Assembly (NCBI RefSeq): GCF_019218885.1
Contig: NZ_JAHUWT010000002.1
Span: forward strand, 1,178,001 to 1,242,000
Length of the DNA stretch: 64,000 bases
Origin: Bordetella sp. BOR01
GTDB lineage: Bacteria; Pseudomonadota; Gammaproteobacteria; Burkholderiales; Burkholderiaceae_B
Reading direction: 5' to 3'
The stretch's first letter is position 1; the number at the start of each line of letters is the position of its first letter. The notes below the pieces were generated by a model. It ran no database searches. It saw only the letters and a list, made by a program, of their open reading frames with translations, and had not been told where the DNA came from. Below, one piece after another: positions 44,581 to 53,358 of this stretch. The position numbers were made by a program, and so were the translations under genes.

Positions 44581-44595
44581 GCACCGGAGACAACC

Positions 44596-46146
44596 ATGAA
44601 AGTACGTGCGCAGATTGCGATGGTGCTGAACCTGGACAAGTGCATCGGCTGCCATACCTGTTCGGTAACCTGCAAGAACGTCTGGACCTCGCGCGGCGGC
44701 ATGGAATACGCGTGGTTCAACAACGTGGAAACCAAGCCGGGCATCGGCTACCCCAAAGACTGGGAAAACCAGAAGCGCTGGAACGGCGGCTGGAAACGCA
44801 CCGCCTCGGGCAAGATCGAGCCGCGCCAGGGCGGCAAGCTGCGGCTGCTGGCCAATATTTTCGCCAACCCCAACCTGCCCGAGATCGACGACTACTACGA
44901 ACCGTTCACCTTCGACTACGAGCACTTGCACAATGCGCCAGAGTTGCAGGCCGCGCCCACGGCGCGGCCGCGATCGCTGATCACCGGCCAGCGCATGGAG
45001 AAGATCGAATGGGGCCCGAACTGGGAAGAGATCCTGGGCGGCGAGTTTTCCAAGCGTTCGCAGGACTACAACTTCGAGGACGTGCAGAAAGACATCTACG
45101 GGCAGTTTGAAAACACCTTCATGATGTACCTGCCACGGCTGTGCGAGCATTGCCTGAACCCCAGCTGCGTGGCGAGCTGTCCGTCGGGGTCGATCTACAA
45201 GCGCGAAGAAGACGGTATCGTGCTGATCGACCAGGACAAGTGCCGCGGCTGGCGCATGTGCGTATCGGGCTGCCCGTACAAGAAGATCTACTACAACTGG
45301 CAAAGCGGCAAGGCCGAGAAGTGCATCTTCTGCTATCCCCGCATCGAGGCCGGCCAGCCCACGGTCTGTTCCGAGACCTGCGTGGGCCGCATCCGCTACC
45401 TGGGGGTGCTGTTGTATGACGCCGACCGCATCGAGCAGGCGGCCTCCGTGCAAGACGAAAAAGCCTTGTACGAGGCCCAGCTGGAGGTCTTCCTGGATCC
45501 CGAAGACCCGGCCGTGATCGCCCAGGCGCTGGCCGACGGCGTGCCCCAGGGCTGGCTGGATGCGGCGCGCCAGTCACCCACCTACAAGATGGCGGTGCAA
45601 TGGCGCATTGCCTTCCCGCTGCATCCCGAATACCGCACCTTGCCCATGGTCTGGTACGTGCCGCCGCTGTCGCCGATCCAGTCGGCCGCCAACAGCGGGC
45701 ATGTCGGCGCCTTTGGCGAGATACCTGACGTGAAGTCGCTGCGCATTCCACTGCGCTACCTGGCCAACATGCTGACCGCGGGCGATGAAGCGCCGGTGGC
45801 GCTGGCGCTGGAACGCCTGCTGGCCATGCGCGCCTTCATGCGGGCCCGCACGGTAGACCGGGAAGAACGCCCCGACATCCTGCGGCAGGTGGGCCTGACC
45901 ACTGCCCAGGTCGAGGACATGTACCGCTACCTGGCGATCGCCAATTACGAAGACCGCTTCGTCATCCCCACCTCGCACCGCGAGTATGCCGAGGACGCCT
46001 TCGACATGCGCGGCGGCTGCGGCTTCTCGTTCGGCAACGGCTGTTCGGGCGGCGTGTCCGAAGGCAGCCTGTTCGGCAGCAAGCCGCGCGGCAACGCGCA
46101 GCAGGTGGTGTTCATGGAAGTGCAGCGCGACAAGATGCCGGGCTAG
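44596..46146 (+). CDS. narH: respiratory nitrate reductase, beta subunit
   Basis: 516-aa electron-transfer subunit with the four Cys groups for three [4Fe-4S] and one [3Fe-4S] cluster: CIGCHTCSVTC, CEHCLNPSC, CRGWRMCVSGC (Trp in place of one Cys, as is normal for the [3Fe-4S] site) and CIFCYPRIEAG. It starts 15 bp after narG. Passes electrons from NarI to NarG. Confidence 0.97.
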   Translation: MKVRAQIAMVLNLDKCIGCHTCSVTCKNVWTSRGGMEYAWFNNVETKPGIGYPKDWENQKRWNGGWKRTASGKIEPRQGGKLRLLANIFANPNLPEIDDYYEPFTFDYEHLHNAPELQAAPTARPRSLITGQRMEKIEWGPNWEEILGGEFSKRSQDYNFEDVQKDIYGQFENTFMMYLPRLCEHCLNPSCVASCPSGSIYKREEDGIVLIDQDKCRGWRMCVSGCPYKKIYYNWQSGKAEKCIFCYPRIEAGQPTVCSETCVGRIRYLGVLLYDADRIEQAASVQDEKALYEAQLEVFLDPEDPAVIAQALADGVPQGWLDAARQSPTYKMAVQWRIAFPLHPEYRTLPMVWYVPPLSPIQSAANSGHVGAFGEIPDVKSLRIPLRYLANMLTAGDEAPVALALERLLAMRAFMRARTVDREERPDILRQVGLTTAQVEDMYRYLAIANYEDRFVIPTSHREYAEDAFDMRGGCGFSFGNGCSGGVSEGSLFGSKPRGNAQQVVFMEVQRDKMPG

Positions 46147-46159
46147 GGAAAGGGCAGCC

Positions 46160-46885
46160 ATGACGAATGCTTCTTTCCCCCCAGCCGGCCCGGCAATGCC
46201 CGGCATGCCGGTGTACGGCGTGCTGTCGGCCCTGCTGTCCTACCCGGACAGCGAGCTGGTGGCGGCGCTGCCCGAGCTGCAGGCCGCGCTGGACGCGCGG
46301 CAGCGCGCGCAGTTGGCGCCGCTGTTCGCCCTGCTGGGCGGCAGCGGCGACCTGATCGCCCTGCAAGAGCAGTACGTCGCCACGTTCGACCGGCGCCCCG
46401 CGCACTCGCTGCACCTGTTCGAGCATATCCACGGCGAATCGCGCGACCGCGGCCAGGCCATGGTGGACCTGCGCGAAGAATACCTGCGCCACGGGCTGCT
46501 GCTGGACACGTCCGAACTGCCCGACTATGTGCCGCTGTTCCTTGAGTTCCTGGGGCAGATCGCGCCGGCCGACGCGGCGGCCTTGCTGGGCGATGCCATT
46601 CATGTGCTGGCGCGCATCGGCGGCAAGCTGGCCGAAGGCGGCAGTCCCTATGCCGCCGTGTTCGGCGTGCTGCGCACCCTGACCGATACTCAGCCGCAGC
46701 CTTTGCCCGAACCGCCGGAAGGCGAGATGGAAGAAACCATGGTGACGTTCGGCCCCGGCGCCGATGGCACCGAACCGGCGCTGCGTGCCCGCACCCAGGC
46801 GGCCCAGCCCGTGCATTTCTACGAAACCGATCCCCGGCGGGCGCAGGCGGCGCCCGGGCCCGCGCAAGGAGAGCGAGATGGCTGA
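46160..46885 (+). CDS. narJ: nitrate reductase molybdenum cofactor assembly chaperone
   Basis: 241-aa dedicated chaperone needed to insert the Mo cofactor and FS0 cluster into NarG. Typical segments: LSALLSYPDSELV near the start and SLHLFEHIHGESRDRGQAM in the core. The start at 46160 is 13 bp after narH. The acidic tail includes EMEETMVTFGP. It overlaps narI by 8 bp. Confidence 0.94.
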   Translation: MTNASFPPAGPAMPGMPVYGVLSALLSYPDSELVAALPELQAALDARQRAQLAPLFALLGGSGDLIALQEQYVATFDRRPAHSLHLFEHIHGESRDRGQAMVDLREEYLRHGLLLDTSELPDYVPLFLEFLGQIAPADAAALLGDAIHVLARIGGKLAEGGSPYAAVFGVLRTLTDTQPQPLPEPPEGEMEETMVTFGPGADGTEPALRARTQAAQPVHFYETDPRRAQAAPGPAQGERDG

Positions 46886-47564
46886 TCATGTGCACTATTT
46901 CTTCTTCGGCGTGTATCCCTACATTGCCCTGGCGGTGTTCCTGTTCGGCAGCCTGGCACGCTTCGAGCGCGAACAGTACACCTGGAAAAGCGATTCCAGC
47001 CAGTTTCTGAAGCGCGGTGCGCTGCGCTGGGGCAGCAATCTTTTCCATCTGGGCATCATCGCGCTGTTCTTCACGCACCTGGTCGGCCTGCTGACGCCGC
47101 CGGCGGTGTACCACGCGCTGGGCCTGTCCACGCATGCCAAGCAGGTGATGGCCGTGATGGTGGGCGCAATACTGGGCGTGGTGTGCCTGGCGGGCCTGTT
47201 GATCCTGATCTACCGGCGCCTGTCCGAGCCGCGCCTGGTCGCGACATCGCGGTTTTCCGATTGGCTGACGCTGTTCTGGATTCTGATCGTGCTGTCGCTG
47301 GGCCTGCTGTCCATCCTGACCTCGGCCAAGCACGAAGACGGCGCGCTGATGGTGCTGCTGGGCGAATGGGCGCAGCGCATCGTCACCTTCCGTTCCGGCG
47401 CGGCCGACATCATGCAAGGCGTGCCGTGGGTATATCAGTGGCACATGGTGATGGGCATGACGCTGTTCCTGATCTTTCCATTCACGCGGCTGGTGCATGT
47501 ATGGAGCGGCTTTGCATCGCTGGGCTATCTGACCCGCGCCTGGCAACTGGTCCGGTCGCGCTGA
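46878..47564 (+). CDS. narI: respiratory nitrate reductase, gamma subunit (cytochrome b)
   Basis: 228-aa inner-membrane diheme cytochrome b with five helices. It oxidises quinol and anchors NarGH. Heme-ligand histidines are visible in LFHLGIIALFFTHLVG and QWHMVMGMTLF with RLVHVWSG. AAGGAGAGCG precedes the ATG; the start overlaps narJ. Confidence 0.96.
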   Translation: MADHVHYFFFGVYPYIALAVFLFGSLARFEREQYTWKSDSSQFLKRGALRWGSNLFHLGIIALFFTHLVGLLTPPAVYHALGLSTHAKQVMAVMVGAILGVVCLAGLLILIYRRLSEPRLVATSRFSDWLTLFWILIVLSLGLLSILTSAKHEDGALMVLLGEWAQRIVTFRSGAADIMQGVPWVYQWHMVMGMTLFLIFPFTRLVHVWSGFASLGYLTRAWQLVRSR

Positions 47565-47577
47565 TTCCGGGGGGAAC

Positions 47578-48324
47578 ATGATTTCTGTAAATGGCATCAC
47601 CATCGACGACACGCGCCTGCAGGCCGAGCTTGCCCGCCATCAGCACGAAACCGATCCCGTGCAAAGCGCCGGCCATGAACTGGTGCTGCGCGAACTGCTG
47701 CTGCAACGGGCCCGCACGCTGGGCGTGGCCCAGGATGACGAAGAGGCTTGCGTGCAGGCCGTGCTGGCGGCCGAGGTGCGCACGCCCGAAGCCGACCTGG
47801 ATGCCTGCCGCCGCTACTACGAGCAGCATCCCGGCCAATTCATGAGCGGCGCGCTGGTCGAGGTGTGGCACATCCTGTTCCAGCTGACGCCGCGCGTCGA
47901 CCCGCAGCGCCTGCGCGCGCGCGCCGGCGAAGTGCTGCAGGAAGTGCATGGCGCGGCCCCCGACGCGTTCGCCGGCTACGCGCGCCAGTATTCCAATTGC
48001 ATGTCGGCCCAGGAAGGCGGGCGATTGGGCGACGTGGGCCGCGGCGAGACCTTGCCTGAATTCGAGCAGGCGGTGTTCGCCATGCCGGCGCACACGCTGC
48101 TGGACCATCTGGTGCAGACGCGCCACGGCTTTCACATCGTGCGCACGGGCCGCAAGGCCGATGGCACGCTGATGGCCTTCGACACGGTGCACGCGCGCAT
48201 CGCCGCCTGGCTGGCGCAGGCTTCCGAACGCCGCGCCACGCATCAGTACCTGCAATGGCTGGTGGGGCAGGCCCGCATAGAGGGCCTGGACATGCCCGGC
48301 GCCGATTCGCCGCTGCTGCAGTAA
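47578..48324 (+). CDS. parvulin-type peptidyl-prolyl isomerase of the nar operon
   Basis: 248-aa protein with an N-terminal helical SurA/NifM-like part and a C-terminal parvulin domain (VEVWHILFQL, QEGGRLGDVGRGET, HTLLDHLVQTRHGFHIV). No signal peptide, so cytoplasmic, where NarGH folds. Such a gene follows narI in many beta-proteobacteria, and a role in NarGH maturation is inferred. 13 bp after narI. Confidence 0.9.
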   Translation: MISVNGITIDDTRLQAELARHQHETDPVQSAGHELVLRELLLQRARTLGVAQDDEEACVQAVLAAEVRTPEADLDACRRYYEQHPGQFMSGALVEVWHILFQLTPRVDPQRLRARAGEVLQEVHGAAPDAFAGYARQYSNCMSAQEGGRLGDVGRGETLPEFEQAVFAMPAHTLLDHLVQTRHGFHIVRTGRKADGTLMAFDTVHARIAAWLAQASERRATHQYLQWLVGQARIEGLDMPGADSPLLQ

Positions 48325-48355
48325 GCCGATACCTATTCGTCGACGGGAGAGCACG

Positions 48356-49597
48356 ATGAACGACAACCGCCCCAGGGCCTATGCGGTGTTGTACAGCAGC
48401 ACGTTTGCCTTCATGGTGTGTTTCGTGGTGTGGATGATGTTCGGCGTGCTCGGTATCCGCATCCGGCAGGAATTGGGGCTTAGTGCCTTCCAGTTCGGCC
48501 TGTTGACTTCCACTCCGGTGTTGACGGGCGCCATCTTCCGCCTGCCCCTGGGGCTATGGACCGACCGCTACGGTGGGCGCGTCGTGATGACGGTGCTGCT
48601 GGCCGGCTGCGCGATTCCGGTGTACCTGGTCAGCTTTGCGCAAGCGTTTTGGCAGTTCCTGCTGATTGGGCTGTTCCTGGGGTTGGTGGGTGCTTCGTTC
48701 GCCGTGGGCACGCCATATGTGTCGCGTTTTTTTTCTGCCCAGCGCAAGGGCTTCGCCATGGGTTTCTTCGGCGCCGGCACGGTGGGGGCGGCGGTCAACC
48801 TGTTCATCACGCCGATCTTGCTGGAAACCTACGGCTGGCGGATGGTGCCCAAGATCTACGCGGTGGCCTTGCTGGCGACGGCGGTGGGGTTCTGGTTCGT
48901 GGCCGCGCCCGACCCGGGGGCCGGGAAAACCGGCGGCAAGCTGGCCGACCAGTTCAAGGTGCTGAAGAACCCGCGCGTATGGCGCTACTGCCAGTACTAT
49001 TCGATCACTTTCGGGGGCTTCACGGCCCTGTCGCTGTGGATTCCGCAGTACTTCCAGGCCGAGTTCGGCCTGACGCTGGTGGCCGCCTCGGCGCTGGCGG
49101 CGGGCTTTTCATTGCCCGGCGCGGTGCTGCGCGCCGTGGGCGGCGGCCTGGCCGACCGCTTCGGCGCACACAGAATGACCTGGTGGTGCCTGTGGGTAGC
49201 CTGGGTCTGCCTGTTCATCTTGTCGTACCCCAACACCACGCTGACGGTACAGACGCTGCACGGGCCCGAGGCTTTCCACATCTACCTGCCCATCTGGCTG
49301 TTCACCCTGCTGTTGTTCGTGCTGGGCGCCATGTTCGCCTTCGGCATGGCGTCCACCTTCAAGTACGTGGCCGATGATTTCCCCGACAACATGGGGGTCG
49401 TGACCGGCATCGTGGGCCTGGCCGGCGGGCTGGGCGGGTTCCTGCTGCCGCTGATGTTCGGGGCCATGGCCGACCTGCTGCAGATCCGCTCGAGCTGCTT
49501 CATGCTGCTCTATGGCGTGGTGTGGGTGTCGTTGATCGTGATGTATATCTCCGAGGTGAAGAAGGTGCAGATCTCGGGAGAAGTAGCGCGCAGCTGA
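48356..49597 (+). CDS. narK: NarK-family nitrate/nitrite MFS transporter
   Basis: 413-aa inner-membrane transporter with about 12 helices. Nitrate signature residues occur in GTPYVSRFFSAQRKGFAMGF and AGGLGGFLLPLMFG. It supplies nitrate to and removes nitrite from the cytoplasmic NarG site. GGGAGAGC precedes the ATG. Its last bases, including the stop, fall in a 35-bp sequence repeated at 50966-51000. No narXL sensor genes follow. Confidence 0.94.
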   Translation: MNDNRPRAYAVLYSSTFAFMVCFVVWMMFGVLGIRIRQELGLSAFQFGLLTSTPVLTGAIFRLPLGLWTDRYGGRVVMTVLLAGCAIPVYLVSFAQAFWQFLLIGLFLGLVGASFAVGTPYVSRFFSAQRKGFAMGFFGAGTVGAAVNLFITPILLETYGWRMVPKIYAVALLATAVGFWFVAAPDPGAGKTGGKLADQFKVLKNPRVWRYCQYYSITFGGFTALSLWIPQYFQAEFGLTLVAASALAAGFSLPGAVLRAVGGGLADRFGAHRMTWWCLWVAWVCLFILSYPNTTLTVQTLHGPEAFHIYLPIWLFTLLLFVLGAMFAFGMASTFKYVADDFPDNMGVVTGIVGLAGGLGGFLLPLMFGAMADLLQIRSSCFMLLYGVVWVSLIVMYISEVKKVQISGEVARS

Positions 49598-49620
49598 CGT
49601 GCCCGCGCAAGACCGGCCCA
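49586..49620 (+). repeat. direct repeat, left copy (contains the narK stop)
   Basis: A 35-bp sequence starting GCGCGCAGCTGACG and running up to the first palindromic unit. The same 35 bp, with one G/A change, stands at 50966-51000 directly before the last unit. The two copies bracket the array and the RAYT gene. Confidence 0.9.
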
Positions 49621-50283
49621 GGTGTCAGGCTCCGCAGGTGCCTGACACCATCGTGTGGCAAGACTGTCTCAATCGTATGGTGTCAGGCACCCTGACGGGA
49701 GCCAGACCCCTGGCAGCAGCCGCCCAGGACCGGCCCAGGTGTCAGGCTCCGCAGGTGCCTGACACCATCGTGTGGCAAGACTGTCTCAATCGTATGGTGT
49801 CAGGCACCCTGACGGGAGCCAGACCCCTGGCAGCAGCCGCCCAGGACCGACCCAGGTGTCAGGCTCCGCAGGTGCCTGACACCAAAGTGTGCAGCGACTG
49901 TCTCATTCGTATGGTGTCAGGCACCTTGACGGGAGCCAGACCCCTGGCAGCAGCCGCCCAGGACCGACCCAGGTGTCAGGCTCCGCAGGTGCCTGACACC
50001 ATCGTGTGGCAAGACTGTCTCAATCGTATGGTGTCAGGCACCCTGACGGGAGCCAGACCCCTGGCAGCAGCCGCCCAGGACCGGCCCAGGTGTCAGGCTC
50101 CGCAGGTGCCTGACACCATCGTGTGGCAAGGCTGTCTCAATCGTATGGTGTCAGGCACCCTGACGGGAGCCAGCCCCCTGGCAGCAGCCGCCCAGGACCG
50201 GCCCAGGTGTCAGGCTCCGCAGGTGCCTGACACCAAAGTGTGCAGCGACTGTCTCATTCGTGCAGTGCCAGTCACCCTCGCGG
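49621..50283 (+). repeat. tandem array of six 117-bp BIME-like units
   Basis: Units begin at 49621, 49738, 49855, 49972, 50089 and 50206 (last one degenerate). Each has a perfect hairpin GGTGTCAGGC-9 nt-GCCTGACACC, a linker with GTCTCA-TCGTAT, a second imperfect palindrome (GGTGTCAGGC...GCCAGACCCC) and a GCAGCAGCCG spacer. Linkers are of two types, A (ATCGTGTGGCAAG) and B (AAAGTGTGCAGCG), in order A-A-B-A-A-B. The period is divisible by three, so one frame stays open as 39-residue repeats, but this is probably not a gene. Confidence 0.92.
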
Positions 50284-50305
50284 CAATAGCGCAGCCTGGC
50301 GCGTC

Positions 50306-50881
50306 TCAGATGGGACCGCTCGCGATGCCCGCGTGTACATAGATGCCATAAGCGTCGCGCCGTGCCGCGTCATCGTTGCCCATGGCGAGATACAGCATGT
50401 GCAGGTCCAGCATCGTGGCGGGAGCCATTCCCATGCGTTCACGATAACTCGACCAGGGATAATTTTCTGCCGCCGCAACGATTTGTGCACGCACTGGGTT
50501 CAGTTCGATATATCGGCAGCATTCCAGCAGGTATCGCTCTTCATCGATCACCCTGGACTTGAACCGGGCTTCCCAGATCGATCCCGTTGTCTGTTTGCGC
50601 GCATTCCATCGCCGGGTAGCGCCGCCTGCCAGATGTTGCATCAGGGTGGAAAGTGAATCGGGATCGGCTGCGGGCGTCAACAGCAGATGCACGTGGTTGG
50701 GCATCAAACACCAGGCATGTAGCGCCACGGATAACTGCGCCGCGTGGTACTGCAAGTCGTGCAGGTAAGTACGGTAATCAACGGCTCGTTCGAAGACCAC
50801 CTGGCGCCGATGGCCTCGCTGAACGATGTGGTGGGGCTGGTGCGCAAGAAGAATACGACGTGGTCGAGGCATGGTCTGCAT
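50306..50881 (-). CDS. REP-associated tyrosine transposase (RAYT, Y1/IS200-like)
   Basis: 191-aa single-strand HUH nuclease of the Y1 transposase family. The HUH motif is HVH in CLMPNHVHLLL (about 62-70) and the catalytic Tyr is in CCRYIELNPVRA. N-terminus MPRPRRILLAHQPHHIVQRG is typical. The ORF is intact. RAYTs are domesticated relatives of IS200 transposases linked to REP/BIME palindromes, which here lie on both sides of it. It likely nicks or moves these repeats, but that is inference. Confidence 0.9.
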   Translation of the reverse strand: MQTMPRPRRILLAHQPHHIVQRGHRRQVVFERAVDYRTYLHDLQYHAAQLSVALHAWCLMPNHVHLLLTPAADPDSLSTLMQHLAGGATRRWNARKQTTGSIWEARFKSRVIDEERYLLECCRYIELNPVRAQIVAAAENYPWSSYRERMGMAPATMLDLHMLYLAMGNDDAARRDAYGIYVHAGIASGPI

Positions 50882-50965
50882 GGAAAACAGAACAGTGCTG
50901 ACAATAGTGCCTGGGCGGATTGGTGTGTTGCTGGTAGAGGCGGATTTGTCCGGGCCAAAATGCGG

Positions 50966-51000
50966 GCGCGCAGCTGACGTGCCCGCGCAAGACCGACCCA
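50966..51000 (+). repeat. direct repeat, right copy (ectopic narK 3' end)
   Basis: Same 35 bp as 49586-49620 (one substitution), here without a narK gene before it. Directly followed by a palindromic unit. Indicates duplication or recombination around the RAYT gene. Confidence 0.88.
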
Positions 51001-51093
51001 GGTGTCAGGCTCCGCAGGTGCCTGACACCAAAGTGTGCAGCGACTGTCTCATTCGTATGGTGTCAGGCACCCTGACGGGAGCCAGACACCTGG
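51001..51093 (+). repeat. seventh BIME-like unit
   Basis: A type-B unit with a perfect first hairpin. Its second palindrome is better preserved than in the array (GGTGTCAGGC...GCCAGACACC, one mismatch). It ends near 51093, followed by a GCGCGCAGCGCTTCGG motif shared with the triple-hairpin element at 37.2 kb. Confidence 0.88.
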
Positions 51094-51139
51094 GCCTAGC
51101 AAGACGCGCGCAGCGCTTCGGGGGTGGGACTCTTTCACT

Positions 51140-52222
51140 TCAAGACTTGGCCGTGGCCGATACGGCGCGCAGGTATTGCACCGGCCAGCCCGCTTCTTCG
51201 TCGAGCTGCGCCGCCGCCCGCAAGGGCCAGTACGGGTCGCGCAACAGTTCGCGCGCCAGCAGCACCATGTCGGCCTGGCCGCGCTGCAGGATGGCTTCGG
51301 CCTGGTCGGCGCGAGTGATCAAGCCCACCGCCGCCGTGGCGATATCCGCCTCGCGGCGGATCTGGTCGGCGAAAGGCACCTGGTAGCCTGGCTCGGCCTG
51401 CCCTTGCGATCCGGGCACGATCGATCCGCTCGAGCAATCCACCAGGTCCACGCCCAGCGCCTTCATGCGCCGCGCCAATTCCACTGATTGCGCGACGTCC
51501 CAGCCGCCTTCCAGCCAGTCGGTGGCCGACAGTCGCACGAACAGGGGCAGCTCTTGGGGCCAGGCTTCGCGCACGGCGGCCACTACCCGCAGCGGGGCTC
51601 GCACGCGCGCGTCGAACGATCCGCCGTAGGCATCCGTGCGCTGGTTGCTCAAGGGCGACAGGAACTGGTGCATCAGGTAGCCGTGCCCCATGTGCAGCTC
51701 GACCACCTGCATGCCGATGGCCCGGCTGCGCTGCGCGGCCGCGGCGAAATCGTCTACTACCTGGGTGATGTTGGATTCGGTCATCTCGCCGGGCAGCGGG
51801 TACGCGTCATTGAAGGCCACGGCGCTGGGCGCGCGCACCGGCCAGCCGCCTTGTTCCGAGGGCACGGCCTGGCGGCCCTGCCAGGGAACTTGCGTCGAGC
51901 CCTTGCGGCCGGCGTGCGCCAACTGGATGGCGGGCACCGCGCCTTGTTCGGCAACGAACTGCGCAATGGGCGCCAGAGCGGCGGCGTGCGCGTCGCTCCA
52001 GATGCCCAGGTCGGCCGGGCTGATGCGGCCCGCGGCCGACACGGCCGAGGCTTCCACCATGACCATGCCCGCGCCGCCCACCGCGCGGCTGCCCAGGTGC
52101 ACCAGGTGCCAATTGCTGGCCAGGCCGTCGTGGCAGGAATACTGGCACATCGGCGCCACGCCGATGCGGTTCTTGAACGACACGCCACGCAATCGCAGCG
52201 GAGTAAACAACAGGCTGGGCAT
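51140..52222 (-). CDS. NADH:flavin oxidoreductase, Old Yellow Enzyme family (YqjM/XenA type)
   Basis: 360-aa FMN ene-reductase. It begins MPSLLFTPLRLRGVSFKNRI; the YqjM-type signature is APMCQYS with Cys. FMN/substrate motifs include IQLAHAGRKG and HMGHGYLMHQFLSP. The start at 52222 is 2 bp after the Bug stop, so they form an operon. Reduces activated C=C bonds; natural substrate unknown. A long upstream same-frame reading is a shadow of the Bug gene. Confidence 0.94.
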   Translation of the reverse strand: MPSLLFTPLRLRGVSFKNRIGVAPMCQYSCHDGLASNWHLVHLGSRAVGGAGMVMVEASAVSAAGRISPADLGIWSDAHAAALAPIAQFVAEQGAVPAIQLAHAGRKGSTQVPWQGRQAVPSEQGGWPVRAPSAVAFNDAYPLPGEMTESNITQVVDDFAAAAQRSRAIGMQVVELHMGHGYLMHQFLSPLSNQRTDAYGGSFDARVRAPLRVVAAVREAWPQELPLFVRLSATDWLEGGWDVAQSVELARRMKALGVDLVDCSSGSIVPGSQGQAEPGYQVPFADQIRREADIATAAVGLITRADQAEAILQRGQADMVLLARELLRDPYWPLRAAAQLDEEAGWPVQYLRAVSATAKS

Positions 52223-52224
52223 GC

Positions 52225-53220
52225 TCAATTCACAGTAACGTGGGCATCGCGCACGACCTGGCGCCATTTCCCGGTTTCGCTGGCAAGGTATTGTCCGAAC
52301 TCGGCCGGCGTGCCGCCGCGCGGCTGCAGCCCCATGTCGGCAAAGCGCTTGCGCAGCGCGTCGCTGCGCAAGGCGCGATTGACCGCCTGGTTCATGGTGT
52401 CGACCACCGCGGCCGGCGTATCGCGCGGCGCCACCATGCCATACCATGGCGTCACATCGTAACCGGGGGCGCCGGCTTCTGCCAGCGTGGGCACGTCGGG
52501 CAATACCGGCACGCGTTCGGGGCTGGTCACGCCCAGCGCGCGCACCTGGCCCGACTCGATGCGCGGCAAGGCGGCGCCGACACCGTCGATCATCACCGCG
52601 ACGCGGCCCGGGATCAGGTCGCTGTAGGCGGGGGCCGTGCCTTTGTAGGGCACATGCGTCATGTCCATGCCGGTCATGTAGCGCAGCACCTCGGTGGCCA
52701 GGTGCGCCGAACTGCCCGCGCCCGCCGACGCATACGACAGGTCGCCTGGATGCGCCTTGGCGTAGGCGATCAAGTCGCCCAGCGTCTTGAACGGTGACTG
52801 AGCGCTGGCCAGCAGCACGTGCGGCGCCGCCGCCACCAGGGCCACCGGGGCGAAGTCGCGCAGGTTGTCGTAGGGCAGGTTCTTGTGCAGGCTGGCATTG
52901 ACGGCCAGTACGCTGAAGGGCGCCATCATGTAGGTATAGCCATCGGGCGCCGCCTTGGCGGTGGCGTCGGCGCCGATGATGCCGCTGGCCCCGGGCCGGT
53001 TCTCCACGATCACTTGCTGGCCCAGTTCGCCCGCCAGTTGCTCGGCGACCGCGCGCGTCATCAGGTCCAGTGTGGCGCCGGCCGAGAATGGCACGATGAT
53101 GCGTATGGGATGTTCGGGGTAGGCGGCGCGGGCGGCGGGCAGCGTAGCGCCGGCGGCAATCAGCAGGCAGGCGCAGGCGCGCAGCAGCGCGGCCCACGGC
53201 CGTGGGAATGGCAGATTCAT
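52225..53220 (-). CDS. Bug-type periplasmic receptor
   Basis: 331-aa Bug/TctC protein with a signal peptide (basic start, LLRACACLLIAAGATLPA) and mature start AAYPEHPIRIIVPFSAG. Landmarks: VVENRPGASGIIGA, VPYKGTAPAYSDL. AGAGGAG precedes the ATG. First gene of the OYE operon; a GTTTCCA-type dyad lies about 120 bp upstream. Ligand unknown. Confidence 0.92.
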   Translation of the reverse strand: MNLPFPRPWAALLRACACLLIAAGATLPAARAAYPEHPIRIIVPFSAGATLDLMTRAVAEQLAGELGQQVIVENRPGASGIIGADATAKAAPDGYTYMMAPFSVLAVNASLHKNLPYDNLRDFAPVALVAAAPHVLLASAQSPFKTLGDLIAYAKAHPGDLSYASAGAGSSAHLATEVLRYMTGMDMTHVPYKGTAPAYSDLIPGRVAVMIDGVGAALPRIESGQVRALGVTSPERVPVLPDVPTLAEAGAPGYDVTPWYGMVAPRDTPAAVVDTMNQAVNRALRSDALRKRFADMGLQPRGGTPAEFGQYLASETGKWRQVVRDAHVTVN

Positions 53221-53341
53221 CTTGGCTCCTCTTGGAAGCCCCGGCACCATGCCGGGGCCTGCGCGCCTGTGGCCGGCGCTGTTCCGGGCGCAGTATAGGT
53301 AGGCGCCGGGCGCCGGCATAGGGCCGGATCAAGAACTTGAT

Positions 53342-53358
53342 GTTTCCAGCGTGGAAAC
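53342..53358. promoter_or_regulatory. dyad upstream of the Bug-OYE operon
   Basis: GTTTCCA-GCG-TGGAAAC, perfect 7-bp arms, touching the last base of the lysR stop codon. Same 7-3-7 layout as the site at 54291. Likely a LysR-type binding site controlling the Bug-OYE transcript. Confidence 0.55.

Noticed and set aside
49599-50342. 247-codon ORF of 39-residue repeats after narK
   Set aside because: Produced by the tandem 117-bp palindromic units; GTG start right after the narK stop, no ribosome site, no known domain. Kept only as an observation.
49621-51093. CRISPR array
   Set aside because: Units are directly adjacent 117-bp modules with nearly identical linkers, not short repeats with unique spacers, and no cas genes are present.
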